A stretch of DNA of 64,000 nucleotides from Mycolicibacterium rutilum (GCF_900108565.1 NZ_LT629971.1:868001-932000), one strand, 5' to 3'. Positions 1 to 8,696 are shown, numbered from the stretch's first letter. Notes: generated by a model from the letters alone, not told the origin. Made by a program: numbers and translations.

Positions 1-873
1 GATCACGCGGTGGTCGCCCACGCCCTCGTCGGGATAGGGCCAGTCCGGCGCGCAGGACGCGTGGATGCGGGTGATGTGGTCGATGACGATGCGGTCGCGG
101 CCTCCGGAGCGGCCGATGACCTTGAGCCAGAACGCCCCCTGGGTGCCCTTCTCGAAGCGCCCCATGACGGTGTCGACCGATTCCTCGAGCGGCCGCCGCT
201 CGACCTCCTCGGCGATCTCGTCGATCTCGATGCCCAGCCCGCGGCCGACCAGTCGAATGTTGCCGCCCCACACCATGGTCGGGATCGACGGCAGCAGCAT
301 CATCGGGGTCTCGTCCATCGAGCCGCCGAAACCGCAGGACACCTTGACCGCGAACGGCTGGTTGTAGGTCGAGTAGTCGAAGATCTCCTGGCAGTGGATG
401 GTCTTGATCCGGGTGCACAGCCCGGCGGCGATCACCGCCAGCGCGTCGTTGCCCCATCCGGGGTCGACACCGCTGACCAGCAGCGTGGCCGAGCCCGCCT
501 CGGCGGCCGCGGTGAGCCGGTCGACCCAGTCCTGGGGCGCCGAGCGCGGGTCGTAGAGCGAGTACAGCGACGGCGTCACCACATGCTTGCCGGCGCTCAG
601 GCAGCGTTCGATGTCGGCGACCGCCTCGTCGGGGCGGATGTCGCCCGACGCCATGTAGGCGACGGCGTCACAGGCCGCGAGTGCGGCGTCGATGTCGGTG
701 GTGGCGGTGACGCCTGTTTGCGCCTCGAGGCCGGCGAACGACGCGGCGTCGCGGCCCGCCTTGTCGGGCGTCGAGGTGATGACTCCGGCCAGTTGCAACC
801 CCGGAAAAGCCACCGTCGAGCGGATGGCCGTGGCACCCATGTTTCCGGTTCCCCAGACCGTTACGCGCAGCAT
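1..873 (-). CDS. Rossmann-fold NAD(P)-binding reductase, DapB-N/Ord-like (3' end outside window)
   Basis: The gene runs leftward off the window edge, so its C-terminus is missing. The N-terminus reads MLRVTVWGTGNMGATAIRST, a Rossmann fold with a GTGNMG dinucleotide-binding loop at residues 8-13. The following region, with an ITSTPDKAG stretch near residue 36, resembles the N-terminal domain of dihydrodipicolinate reductase. Mycobacteria carry several such proteins that are not lysine-pathway enzymes and resemble 2,4-diaminopentanoate dehydrogenase. About 290 residues are visible without a stop. The start is the ATG at 873; a GTG two codons upstream (879) is an alternative. The substrate is unknown. 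It diverges from fadE5 across about 240 bp. Family assignment is fairly sure; the specific reaction is not. Confidence 0.75.
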   Translation of the reverse strand, partial: MLRVTVWGTGNMGATAIRSTVAFPGLQLAGVITSTPDKAGRDAASFAGLEAQTGVTATTDIDAALAACDAVAYMASGDIRPDEAVADIERCLSAGKHVVTPSLYSLYDPRSAPQDWVDRLTAAAEAGSATLLVSGVDPGWGNDALAVIAAGLCTRIKTIHCQEIFDYSTYNQPFAVKVSCGFGGSMDETPMMLLPSIPTMVWGGNIRLVGRGLGIEIDEIAEEVERRPLEESVDTVMGRFEKGTQGAFWLKVIGRSGGRDRIVIDHITRIHASCAPDWPYPDEGVGDHRVI

Positions 874-1010
874 CGCCACACCCTAACCGGGGCGGCGTGA
901 CGATTCTCACATCACCGGGAAATCCCCGGTCAGACACGTGTCAACTGCACCTTTGGCATCCCCGACCAACCACCTGGTCAGGGCGGCCGCGGGAATTGCC
1001 CGCGGGGGGT

Positions 1011-1061
1011 TTGAGTTGAAGTTACTGATGGGTATAGTCCGACACAGTTACTGGTGGGTAA
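1011..1061 (+). promoter_or_regulatory. fadE5 promoter with two TTACTG-type repressor boxes
   Basis: A plausible promoter reads TTGAGT (1011-1016), 16 nt, TATAGT (1033-1038). Two near-identical direct repeats overlap it: TTACTGATGGGTAT at 1022-1035 covers the -10, and TTACTGGTGGGTAA at 1048-1061 lies at the likely transcription start. The second box has TTAC-N6-GTAA dyad symmetry, the same architecture as the box between fadA2 and fabG4. The position suggests repression. The regulator is not shown by the sequence; the TetR protein encoded at 10980-11624 is the nearest candidate. Confidence 0.6.
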
Positions 1062-1100
1062 CTTAACCCGAGTACCCAACCGTAAGTGGCTATCTCACCG

Positions 1101-1106
1101 AGGAGG
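1101..1106 (+). promoter_or_regulatory. Ribosome binding site that sets the fadE5 start
   Basis: A perfect AGGAGG lies four bases before GTG at 1111. It favours that GTG over the in-frame GTG at 1054, which lies inside the operator region. Confidence 0.8.
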
Positions 1107-1110
1107 AACC

Positions 1111-2976
1111 GTGAGCCACTATAAGAGCAACGTACGTGACCAGGTGTTCAACCTGTTCGAGGTGCTGCGCCTCGACCAGGCGCTGGGTACGGGTGAGTAC
1201 AGCGACCTCGACGCCGACACGGCCCGCGAGATGCTTTCCGAGATGGCCCGGCTGGCCGAGGGCCCGATCGCCGAGTCGTTCGTCGAGGGCGACCGCAACC
1301 CGCCGGTTTTCGATCCCGAGACGCACTCGGTGACGCTGCCGGAGGCGTTCAAGAAGTCGGTGCACGCCTGCATCGAGGGCGGCTGGGACAAGGTCGGCCT
1401 CGACGAGGACCTCGGCGGCGTGCCGGCCCCCAAGGCGATGCTGTGGGCGCTCAACGAGCACATCCTCGGCGCCAACCCCGCCGTGTGGATGTACGCCGGT
1501 GGCGCCGCGTTCGCGCAGATCTTCGCGCACAACGCGACCGAGGAGCAGAAGAAGTGGGCCGTGCTGGCCGCCGAGCGCGGCTGGGGCTCCACCATGGTGC
1601 TCACCGAGCCCGACGCCGGTTCTGACGTCGGCGCCGGCCGCACCAAGGCCGTCCAGCAGGACGACGGCTCCTGGCACATCGAAGGCGTCAAGCGGTTCAT
1701 CACCTCGGCCGACTCCGACGACCTGTTCGAGAACATCTTCCACCTGGTGCTGGCCCGCCCCGAGGGCGCAGGCCCGGGCACCAAGGGACTGTCGCTGTTC
1801 TTCGTGCCGAAGTTCCACTTCGACCCGGAGACCGGTGAGCTCGGCGAGCGCAACGGCGTCTTCGTCACCAACGTCGAGCACAAGATGGGCCTGAAGGTCT
1901 CGGCCACCTGTGAGCTGACCTTCGGCCAGCACGGCGTTCCCGCCAAGGGCTGGCTGGTCGGCGAGGTGCACAACGGCATCGCGCAGATGTTCGACGTCAT
2001 CGAGCAGGCCCGAATGATGGTGGGCACCAAGGCCATCGCCACCCTGTCGACCGGCTACCTCAACGCGCTGGAATACGCCAAGGAGCGCGTCCAGGGCGCC
2101 GACATGACCCAGATGACCGACAAGACCGCGCCGCGCGTCACGATTACGCACCACCCCGACGTGCGTCGTTCGCTGATGACCCAGAAGTCCTACGCCGAGG
2201 GTCTGCGCGCGCTGTACCTGTACACCGCGACGTTCCAGGACTCGGCGGTCGCCAAGGCGCTGCACGACGTGGACGCCGACCTGGCCGTGCGGGTCAACGA
2301 CCTGATGCTGCCGATCGTCAAGGGTGTGGGCTCCGAGCAGGCGTACGCCAAGCTCACCGAGAGCCTGCAGACCTTCGGTGGGTCCGGCTTCCTGCAGGAC
2401 TACCCGATCGAGCAGTACATCCGCGACGCCAAGATCGACTCGCTGTACGAGGGCACCACCGCGATCCAGGCGCAGGACTTCTTCTTCCGCAAGATCGTGC
2501 GGGACAAGGGTCAGGCGCTGGCGTACGTGGCCGGCCAGATCGAGCAGTTCGTCAAGAGCGAGTCGGGCAACGGCCGGCTCAAGGCCGAGCGTGCGCTGCT
2601 GGCCACCGCTCTGGAGGACGTGCAGGCCATGGCCGCGTCGCTGACCGGCTACCTGATGGCGGCGCAGGAGAACCCGGCCGAGCTGTACAAGGTCGGCCTG
2701 GGCTCGGTGCGCTTCCTGATGAGCGTCGGCGACCTGGTGATCGGCTGGCTGCTGCAGCAGCAGGCCGCCGTGGCGATCGGCGCGCTCGACGCCGGAGCCG
2801 GCGCGCCGGCGACATCCGGCAGTGGCGCCAGCGGCGACGACCGGTCCTTCTACGAGGGCAAGGTCGCGGTGGCCTCGTTCTTCGCGAAGAACTTCCTGCC
2901 GCTGCTGACCAGCACCCGCTCGGTGATCGAGAATCTCGACAACGACGTGATGGAACTCGACGAAGCGGCCTTCTAG
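1111..2976 (+). CDS. fadE5: FadE5-type acyl-CoA dehydrogenase
   Basis: FAD-dependent enzyme for the first oxidation of acyl-CoA beta-oxidation, giving trans-2-enoyl-CoA in the cytoplasm. The protein has 621 residues, the long form typical of FadE5, which adds an N-terminal extension and a C-terminal helical domain to the usual 380-residue core. The N-terminus [19 protein letters not shown] is characteristic. [13 protein letters not shown] is the flavin/substrate loop. The catalytic base is Glu447 in [11 protein letters not shown], the position reported for mycobacterial FadE5. GTG 1111 is chosen because a perfect AGGAGG lies four bases upstream. The promoter carries paired repressor-type boxes. 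A bidirectional hairpin terminator follows. A close paralogue is encoded at 29460-31295. The family and name are very secure; chain-length range cannot be read from the sequence. Confidence 0.95.
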   Translation: MSHYKSNVRDQVFNLFEVLRLDQALGTGEYSDLDADTAREMLSEMARLAEGPIAESFVEGDRNPPVFDPETHSVTLPEAFKKSVHACIEGGWDKVGLDEDLGGVPAPKAMLWALNEHILGANPAVWMYAGGAAFAQIFAHNATEEQKKWAVLAAERGWGSTMVLTEPDAGSDVGAGRTKAVQQDDGSWHIEGVKRFITSADSDDLFENIFHLVLARPEGAGPGTKGLSLFFVPKFHFDPETGELGERNGVFVTNVEHKMGLKVSATCELTFGQHGVPAKGWLVGEVHNGIAQMFDVIEQARMMVGTKAIATLSTGYLNALEYAKERVQGADMTQMTDKTAPRVTITHHPDVRRSLMTQKSYAEGLRALYLYTATFQDSAVAKALHDVDADLAVRVNDLMLPIVKGVGSEQAYAKLTESLQTFGGSGFLQDYPIEQYIRDAKIDSLYEGTTAIQAQDFFFRKIVRDKGQALAYVAGQIEQFVKSESGNGRLKAERALLATALEDVQAMAASLTGYLMAAQENPAELYKVGLGSVRFLMSVGDLVIGWLLQQQAAVAIGALDAGAGAPATSGSGASGDDRSFYEGKVAVASFFAKNFLPLLTSTRSVIENLDNDVMELDEAAF

Positions 2977-2998
2977 TCCCCTCTTAGCCGCTTCCGAC

Positions 2999-3033
2999 CA
3001 AACCGCCCCCGGTCTCTTCCCGGGGGCGGTTTG
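2999..3033. terminator. Bidirectional hairpin terminator between fadE5 and the response regulator
   Basis: A perfect 14-bp stem (2999-3012 with 3020-3033) encloses a 7-nt loop. It lies between the convergent stops at 2976 and 3044. Its GC-rich stem with A/T pairs at the base suits a terminator for both strands, although the T-tract is very short, as is usual in mycobacteria. Confidence 0.75.
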
Positions 3034-3043
3034 CGTTGCGGTG

Positions 3044-3691
3044 CTAGGAGTTCAGGTACGTGACCACGGCCAGGACCCGCCGGTGGTGCGCCTGCGAGGG
3101 CGGCAGGTCGAGCTTGGTGAAGATCGCCGACACGTGCTTCTCGACCGCCCGCTCGGTGATCGAGAGATGCCGCGCCAGACCGCTGTTCGAGTGGCCTTCG
3201 GCCATCAGCGCCAGCACCTCCCGCTCGCGCGGGGTGAGCCGGTCCAGCACCGTGGACGTCTGCCGCCGTCCGATCAATTGGCGGACCACCTCCGGGTCGA
3301 GTGCCGTCCCGCCGTCGGCGACCCGCCGCAGCGCGTCGTCGAACTCGCCGATATCGGTCACGCGGTCCTTCAACAGATAGCCGACACCCTCCGGCGCGCC
3401 GGCGAGAAGCTCGGCGGCATAACGGGTTTCCACCCACTGGGAGAACACCAGCACACCCACCGACGGATGCGAGCGACGCAGCGACACCGCGGCCACCAGA
3501 CCCTCGTCGGTGAACGTCGGCGGCATCCGGATGTCGATGACCGCGACGTCGGGCGTGAGTTCGTCGACGGCGTGCAGCAGTTCCTCGGCCGTGCCGACCT
3601 TGGCGACGACGTCGTGGCCGCGCTCGGCGAGCAGTTGCGCCAGCCCGTCGCGCAGGATCGCGTTGTCCTCGGCGATGACGATCCGGATCAC
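3044..3691 (-). CDS. NarL/FixJ-family response regulator
   Basis: DNA-binding half of a two-component system, 215 residues. The receiver domain (about 1-120) has the acidic pair Glu8-Asp9, the phospho-acceptor Asp53 in VIDIRMPP, and a Lys in the YLLKD motif. The C-terminal LuxR-type helix-turn-helix (about 147-205) begins LTPREREVLALMAEGHSNS and contains the recognition helix region ITERAVEKHVSAIF. The GTG start at 3691 overlaps the stop of the upstream kinase gene by four bases (GTGA), so the two are translationally coupled partners. Target genes are not evident; the adjacent terminator ends the operon. Family assignment is secure, the stimulus unknown. Confidence 0.93.
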   Translation of the reverse strand: MIRIVIAEDNAILRDGLAQLLAERGHDVVAKVGTAEELLHAVDELTPDVAVIDIRMPPTFTDEGLVAAVSLRRSHPSVGVLVFSQWVETRYAAELLAGAPEGVGYLLKDRVTDIGEFDDALRRVADGGTALDPEVVRQLIGRRQTSTVLDRLTPREREVLALMAEGHSNSGLARHLSITERAVEKHVSAIFTKLDLPPSQAHHRRVLAVVTYLNS

Positions 3692-4968
3692 CGGTCTGAC
3701 CCCGGCGGCACGGACACGGTGACCACCGTCGGGCCGCCATCCGGACTGTCCACGGTCAGCTGTCCGTCGAGCATCGCCAACCGGTCCCGCAGACCCGTCA
3801 GGCCTGATCCGGTGCCGACCTGAACCCCGCCGGAACCGTTGTCCTGCACGACGATCCGCAGTTCGGCGGGATCGCTGCGGATGGTCACCGTCGCGTGGTC
3901 GGCCCCGGAGTGCCGCGACACGTTGGCCAGCAGCTCGGCCACGCAGAAGTACGCCATCGTCTCCACGCCCAGCGACGGCCGCACCGCGAGGTCGACCGAC
4001 ACCTCGACCGGTAGCGGGTTGCGCGCCGCCAGCGTCGCGACCGCCGCCTCGAGACCGAGATCCAGTGCGGGCGGCCGGATCCCACGCACGATCTCGCGCA
4101 GCTCGGTCAGCGTGTCCTTGGTGTTGGCGAGCGCATCCGAGACCAGGGTGCGGGCGCGGCCGACGTCGGAGGCGGCGAAGTGCTCCTCGGCGCGGGCCAG
4201 CGCCATCGCCACGGTGATCAGCCGCGCCTGGGTGCCGTCGTGCAGATCCCGCTCGACCTGCTGCAGCGTGGCGGCCGACGCGTCGATCACGTCGGCGCGG
4301 GCCTTCTCGAGTTGGCCGACGCGGCGGTCGCGGTCGCTGGCGCCGAGCAGGCTTCGCGCCATCCACACGTCGAACCGGCTGGCGGCCAGCATCAGCCAAC
4401 CCGTCGCGTACAGCCCGGCCACGCCGGCGAGGGACAGCAGCAGGTAGATCGGCAACGAGTCGATGGGCTCGCCGATCGTGATGAACGCCTGGCCGGTCAC
4501 CAGAAACACCAGCGGCGAGGCGACGGCCGACGCGCACACCACGACCGCCAGGATCAGGCCGTACCCGACGGGTGTCATCACGACCGAGTGCAGCGCGACG
4601 AACCCGAGGCTGCGCCAGCCGACGCCGTCCGTGAGCGCGGCGGCGACGGTCTGCAACCGGCCCGGTGGTCGCGCGAACGGCGGCGGCGCCTCGATCTCGG
4701 CACCGGTCAGTCGGGCCAGCGACCGATAGAGCCGGTTCCACGCCCGGCCGCTCATCACCACCAGGGCCAGCAGCGGGATGCCGATCAGCGTCGCCAGCAG
4801 CAGCCCCGACGCCAGTCCCGCCGCGAACAGGAAGGCGACGCCGACCACCGCCAGCGCGCTGGCCAGCAGGAAGTACAGGTAGGTGCGCCAGGCCTCGCGG
4901 CGCAGGGGTTGCGAAAGCGTTCGGGTCCAGTCGGATTCGGCCATCAGGGTTGTCGTCACGGCATCCAT
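3688..4968 (-). CDS. Membrane sensor histidine kinase (HisKA_3 type)
   Basis: Sensor of the two-component system with the response regulator at 3044-3691. Four or more hydrophobic segments fill the N-terminal half (about residues 28-72 and 120-197), so signal detection is probably in or near the membrane; no large extracellular domain is seen. The dimerisation/phospho-acceptor motif VERDLHDGTQARL places the phosphorylated His at about residue 243. The C-terminal HATPase domain has an N-box around AELLANVSRHSGAD and a glycine-rich DNGSGGVQVGTGSGLTGLRD. The start is uncertain: ATG 4968 is used, a GTG at 5034 would add 22 residues, and an ATG at 4944 would remove 8. None has a strong ribosome site. 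The upstream structured RNA ends near 5046. Confidence 0.9.
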   Translation of the reverse strand: MDAVTTTLMAESDWTRTLSQPLRREAWRTYLYFLLASALAVVGVAFLFAAGLASGLLLATLIGIPLLALVVMSGRAWNRLYRSLARLTGAEIEAPPPFARPPGRLQTVAAALTDGVGWRSLGFVALHSVVMTPVGYGLILAVVVCASAVASPLVFLVTGQAFITIGEPIDSLPIYLLLSLAGVAGLYATGWLMLAASRFDVWMARSLLGASDRDRRVGQLEKARADVIDASAATLQQVERDLHDGTQARLITVAMALARAEEHFAASDVGRARTLVSDALANTKDTLTELREIVRGIRPPALDLGLEAAVATLAARNPLPVEVSVDLAVRPSLGVETMAYFCVAELLANVSRHSGADHATVTIRSDPAELRIVVQDNGSGGVQVGTGSGLTGLRDRLAMLDGQLTVDSPDGGPTVVTVSVPPGSDR

Positions 4969-5045
4969 CGTGGAGTCGGTCGGCGGTTCGATCGATCGTG
5001 GTGCCCGGTCAATCGGCGGTGTGGCCAGCCCCACCGTGCGCCGGA

Positions 5046-5153
5046 CAAAAAAGGGCGGGTTCGGGAGGGCAGATAGGTGCGTCTCATCAGTACGCGCGGT
5101 CGGCTTTCAACCCTTGCCGACTCTTTGGATAGGCCACTCCCGAACCCGTCGTG
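5046..5153 (-). ncRNA. Candidate small structured RNA with intrinsic terminator
   Basis: No convincing gene occupies this intergenic stretch, but it has strong RNA structure on the minus strand. An 11-bp perfect long-range stem pairs GGGTTCGGGAG (5137-5147) with CTCCCGAACCC (5057-5067). Inside it is a 6-bp hairpin, GTCGGC with GCCGAC, and a weaker GCGT/ACGC hairpin. The closing stem is followed by GCCC and six T residues (5047-5052), like an intrinsic terminator. A TACGAT hexamer at 5160-5165 would place the 5' end near 5153. It lies between fadE5 and fadA2, the neighbourhood of the sRNA F6/mcr14 in M. tuberculosis, but I cannot align the two. It could instead be a leader of the kinase gene. 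Confidence 0.6.
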
Positions 5154-5202
5154 CGCTCGATCGTACGCCGGTGATCTAGAACACACCAGCCCGATTTTCG
5201 GA

Positions 5203-6126
5203 TCAGGAATCTTTCGATCGCAGCAGCGCACGGGTGCGGGCGCGGGTCTCGGGATCGGCATCGAAAACGCTGGCCACGAACTCGTCGACGCCGGACGCGC
5301 TGAGCTCGTCGAGCCGTTGGGCGACGGTGTCCTCGTCGCCGATGATCGCCGCGTCCTCGGGTCCGGCGAACCCCTCCCGGTCGAGCATCGCCCGGTAGGA
5401 CGGCAGCGTGCCATACACCCCGAAGCTCTCGGCGGCCTGCTTGCGCGCGCCGTCGACGTCGTCGGTCACGCTCACCGGCAGCGACGCCGCCACCCGCACG
5501 TCGCCCGCGGAGCGGACCGCTTCGACCGCGGCGTCGCGCAGTGCCGGCACGATGTGGCCGGCCAGCGTCTTGGGTCCGGTCATCCACGTGAGCGTGCCCT
5601 TGGTGCGGCGGCCCGCCAGCCGCAGCATTTGCGGCCCGAGCGCCGCGAGGTAGACGTCGGCCGGTGGGGCGGTCACCTGCAGCGCGCCACGGGCGGTCCA
5701 GAACTCCCCTGCCGCGTCGGCGGGCTCCCCGGCCAGCAGCGGTTGCAGCGCGTCGAGGTACTCACGCATCTGGCGCACCGGCCGGTCCCACGGAACACCC
5801 CACACCCCCTCGGTGACCATGCGGTGGCTCATGCCGATGCCGAGCGTGAACCGCCCACCGCTGATGAGGTTGAGCGTCAGCGCGCGCTGCGCGAGCTGCC
5901 ACGGGTGCTGGGCCTGGATCGGGATCACGCCCGAGCCGATCTCGAGCCCGTCGACCTCGCGGAACGCGATGCCGAGCATCGTCGGCAGGTCCGCGTCGAA
6001 CGGCAGTTGGGCCAGCCAGATGCGGCGGAAACCTTCGTCACGCAGGTCCGCGAGGGTGCCGACCAGCGTGTCGACCGGCGACGGCTCGTGAGGATTCAGA
6101 CCGACGATGCTCAGGCTCGTTTGCAT
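5203..6126 (-). CDS. LLM-class (luciferase-like) F420-dependent oxidoreductase
   Basis: A 307-residue TIM-barrel protein of the bacterial luciferase-like family. Members of this type in mycobacteria usually carry coenzyme F420 rather than FMN. Supporting stretches are FRRIWLAQLPFDADL, TLGIGMSHRMVTEGVWG (a conserved loop near the cofactor) and a C-terminal substrate-pocket region ending with DEFVASVFDAD. The ATG at 6126 is used because longer readings have no luciferase-family N-terminus and would run into the divergent transporter gene. Only 16 bp separate the two starts, so the promoters must overlap. The substrate is unknown. It ends about 40 bp from the putative promoter of the small RNA. 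Confidence 0.85.
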   Translation of the reverse strand: MQTSLSIVGLNPHEPSPVDTLVGTLADLRDEGFRRIWLAQLPFDADLPTMLGIAFREVDGLEIGSGVIPIQAQHPWQLAQRALTLNLISGGRFTLGIGMSHRMVTEGVWGVPWDRPVRQMREYLDALQPLLAGEPADAAGEFWTARGALQVTAPPADVYLAALGPQMLRLAGRRTKGTLTWMTGPKTLAGHIVPALRDAAVEAVRSAGDVRVAASLPVSVTDDVDGARKQAAESFGVYGTLPSYRAMLDREGFAGPEDAAIIGDEDTVAQRLDELSASGVDEFVASVFDADPETRARTRALLRSKDS

Positions 6127-6142
6127 GCTTACATACTGGGCC

Positions 6143-7276
6143 ATGGCCACCGACGCCGCGTCAACGGAACTCGCCCGGCTGCAGCACCTCGGGCCGAACT
6201 GGTTCGCGTCGGTGATGGGCACCGGCATCGTCGCGACGGCCGGCGCCACGCTGCCGGTGAATGTGCCTGGACTGCACGTCTTTTCGCGGGTGGTCTGGGT
6301 GTTCGCGGCGGTGCTGCTGGTGGTGCTGTCGGTCGCGGTGTCGGTGCAGCGGATCCGGCACCCGGTGGCCGCGCGCAGCCACGCCCGCAATCCGCAGATG
6401 ACCCACTTCTACGGCGCGGCGCCGATGGCGCTGCTGACCGTCGCGGCGGGCGCGCTGCTGATCGGCAAGGACCTGATCGGCGAGCGGGTGGCCGTCGATC
6501 TGGCCTGGGTGCTGTGGACCGCGGGCACGATCGGCGGGCTGTTCACCGCGGCGACCATTCCGTTCCTGATGTTCACCCAACTCAACGTCGAACCCGACGC
6601 CGCGTTCGGCGGTTGGCTGATGCCGGTGGTGCCGCCGATGGTGTCGGCCGCCGCCGGCGCGCTGCTGATCCCCCACATGGCGCCGGGCACCGGCCGCGCC
6701 ACGATGCTTTACGGCTGCTACGCGATGTTCGGGCTCTCGCTGATGGCGGCGCTGATCATCATCACGATGATCTGGAGCAGGCTCGCGCTGTACGGCACGT
6801 CGGGCACCGCCCGGGTGCCGACGCTGTGGATCGTGCTGGGCCCGCTCGGCCAGGGCATCACGGCGGCGGGTCTGCTCGGCGCGCACGCCGCGCTGGCCGT
6901 GCCGCCCGAACTGGCCGACGCGATGAACGTGTTCGCGGTGCTGTTCGGGGTGCCGGTGTGGGGTTTCGCGGTGCTGTGGATCGTGCTGGCCACCGAGTTG
7001 ACCGTGCGCACGCTGCGCCGCGGCATGCCGTTCGCGTTGACGTGGTGGAGCCTGACGTTCCCGGTCGGCACGTTCGTCACGGGCACCACCCAGCTGGCCA
7101 AGCACACCGGGCTGCCGGCGTTCGAGGTCGCCGCCGCGATCGCCTACGTCGGGCTGCTCGGCACGTGGACGCTGGTGGCGGTGCGCACGGCGCGCGGCAG
7201 CCTCGGCGGCGCGCTGTTCGCCCCGCCCGCTGCGGGCCCGGTCAAGGCGAAGAAAGATCCGCCGCCGGGGGCGTGA
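6143..7276 (+). CDS. TehA/SLAC1 (TDT) family membrane transporter
   Basis: A 377-residue integral membrane protein with about ten hydrophobic helices. The N-terminal signature LGPNWFASVMGTGIVATAGA is typical of the tellurite-resistance/dicarboxylate transporter family, which includes SLAC1-type anion channels, TehA and yeast malate permease. The repeated short helix pairs and conserved Gly and Phe positions support a trimeric anion channel fold; the transported anion cannot be read from the sequence. ATG 6143 is chosen because it precedes the family N-terminus; in-frame codons upstream overlap the divergent oxidoreductase gene. About 120 bp separate its end from fadA2, holding only a weak 7-bp inverted repeat (7293-7299 with 7318-7324). 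Confidence 0.88.
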   Translation: MATDAASTELARLQHLGPNWFASVMGTGIVATAGATLPVNVPGLHVFSRVVWVFAAVLLVVLSVAVSVQRIRHPVAARSHARNPQMTHFYGAAPMALLTVAAGALLIGKDLIGERVAVDLAWVLWTAGTIGGLFTAATIPFLMFTQLNVEPDAAFGGWLMPVVPPMVSAAAGALLIPHMAPGTGRATMLYGCYAMFGLSLMAALIIITMIWSRLALYGTSGTARVPTLWIVLGPLGQGITAAGLLGAHAALAVPPELADAMNVFAVLFGVPVWGFAVLWIVLATELTVRTLRRGMPFALTWWSLTFPVGTFVTGTTQLAKHTGLPAFEVAAAIAYVGLLGTWTLVAVRTARGSLGGALFAPPAAGPVKAKKDPPPGA

Positions 7277-7397
7277 ACGTCAAGAGCCCCGCACTGCCGC
7301 CGGGTCGGGGGGTCAGACGGCAGTACGGAGCTATCCCGTTTATCGACGTCGTTTCCGCGAGCGTTACAACCGTCGGCACAAATCTTTTCCGCAGGCG

Positions 7398-8696
7398 TCA
7401 GGCCTCGAGGATTGCTGCCACGCCCTGCCCGCCCGCCGCGCAGATCGAGATCAGCCCGCGCACCGGCTGGCCGCTGTCCTTGCGCTTCTCGGCGAGCTGC
7501 TTGGCCAGCTGCGCGACGATGCGCCCGCCGGTGGCGGCGAACGGATGCCCGGCGGCCAGCGAGGAGCCGTTGACGTTGAGCTTGGACCGGTCGATCGAGC
7601 CGAGCGCCTGGTCCAGGCCGAGGCGCTCCTTGCAGTACTCCTCGGACTCCCACGCCTGCAGGTGCGCGAGCACCACCGACGCGAACGCCTCGTGGATCTC
7701 GTAGAAGTCGAAGTCCTGCAGGCTCAACCCGTTGCGGGCGAGCAGCCGGGGCACCGCGTAGGTGGGCGCCATCAGCAGCCCGTCGCGGCCGTTGACGTAG
7801 TCGACCGCGGCGGTCTCGGCGTCGACGAAGTACGCCAGCGGCTCGATGCCGTGCGCCGATGCCCACTCCTCGGTCGCCAGCAGCGACACCGAGGCGCCGT
7901 CGGTCAGCGGGGTCGAGTTGCCCGCGGTCATCGTGGCGTCGCCGTTCTTGACGCCGAACACCGGCTTGAGCTTGGCGAGTTTCTCCGCCGACGAGTCCGC
8001 GCGCAGGTTGTTGTCGCGGTAGACGCCGAGGAACGGGGTGACCAGGTCGTCGAAGAAGCCGCGGTCGTAGGCGGCGCTCATGTTGCGGTGGCTGGCGGCG
8101 GCCAGCTCGTCCTGGTCGACGCGCTTGATGCCCATCTCCTTAGCGGTGACCGCGGCGTGCTCGCCCATCGACATGCCGGTGCGCGGCTCGCTGTTGACCG
8201 GGATCTGGATGCCGAGGGAGGCGGGCAGCTTGCCGACCAGTTTGAGCCGGTCGACGTTGGACTTGGACCGGCGCAGCCCGAGCAGCGTGCGGCGCAGGTC
8301 GTCGCCGAGCGCGATCGGCGCGTCGGAGGCGGTGTCCACCCCGCCCGCGGCCGCGACCTCGTAACGACCCGCGGCGATGCCGTCGGCCGCGGCGATCGTG
8401 GCCTGCAGGCCGGTGCCGCACGCCTGCTGGATGTCGAAGGCCGGGGTGTACGACGACAGCGCGCTGCCGAGCACGCACTCGCGGATCAGGTTGAAGTCGC
8501 GGCTGTGCTTGAGCACGGCCCCGCCGATCACCGCGCCCAGCGTCTCGCCCGCCAGGTTGTAGCGGTCGACGAGACCGCCCAGCGCGGCGGTGAACATGTC
8601 CTGGTTGGACGCGTTGGCGTAGGCGCCGTCGGAGCGTGCGAACGGAATTCTGTTGCCACCGAGGATCGCGACGCGTCGCTGGGTATCACAAGCCAT
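7398..8696 (-). CDS. fadA2: Acetyl-CoA acyltransferase (thiolase) FadA2
   Basis: Thiolase for the final cleavage of 3-ketoacyl-CoA to acetyl-CoA and a shortened acyl-CoA; 432 residues, close to the M. tuberculosis protein. The nucleophile is Cys93 in QQACGTGLQ. The His motif is in SSLAAGHPFAATGG, and the second Cys lies in ICAAGGQGVA near the C-terminus. The N-terminus reads RVAILGGNRIPFARSDGAY. A TACTAT hexamer at 8703-8708 lies six bases upstream of the ATG, suggesting a leaderless transcript. It diverges from fabG4 over 45 bp with a palindromic operator between them. Its neighbours FabG4 and HtdX could form a nearly complete beta-oxidation or elongation module. Very secure. Confidence 0.95.
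   Translation of the reverse strand: MACDTQRRVAILGGNRIPFARSDGAYANASNQDMFTAALGGLVDRYNLAGETLGAVIGGAVLKHSRDFNLIRECVLGSALSSYTPAFDIQQACGTGLQATIAAADGIAAGRYEVAAAGGVDTASDAPIALGDDLRRTLLGLRRSKSNVDRLKLVGKLPASLGIQIPVNSEPRTGMSMGEHAAVTAKEMGIKRVDQDELAAASHRNMSAAYDRGFFDDLVTPFLGVYRDNNLRADSSAEKLAKLKPVFGVKNGDATMTAGNSTPLTDGASVSLLATEEWASAHGIEPLAYFVDAETAAVDYVNGRDGLLMAPTYAVPRLLARNGLSLQDFDFYEIHEAFASVVLAHLQAWESEEYCKERLGLDQALGSIDRSKLNVNGSSLAAGHPFAATGGRIVAQLAKQLAEKRKDSGQPVRGLISICAAGGQGVAAILEA

Noticed and set aside
10-900. Long plus-strand open frame of 296 residues
   Set aside because: It is the antisense of the Rossmann-type reductase gene; its sequence is Arg/Gly/Ala-rich without motifs, as expected for a shadow frame in high-GC DNA.
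938-953. GACACGTGTC palindrome as a definite operator upstream of the first gene
   Set aside because: Only 10 bp and far (about 60 bp) from the start at 873; kept only as a supporting observation in the fadD4 finding.
1090-2265. Minus-strand open frame of 391 residues opposite fadE5
   Set aside because: Low-complexity His/Leu/Arg-rich product without motifs, entirely inside a secure gene.
5080-5100. CUGAUGAG in the small RNA, the start of a hammerhead ribozyme core
   Set aside because: The required GAAA strand and the three stems do not lie in the right order; the GAAA present is inside another hairpin loop.
7293-7324. ACTGCCG/CGGCAGT inverted repeat after the TDT gene as a terminator
   Set aside because: Only 7 bp with an 18-nt loop and no T-tract; too weak to call.
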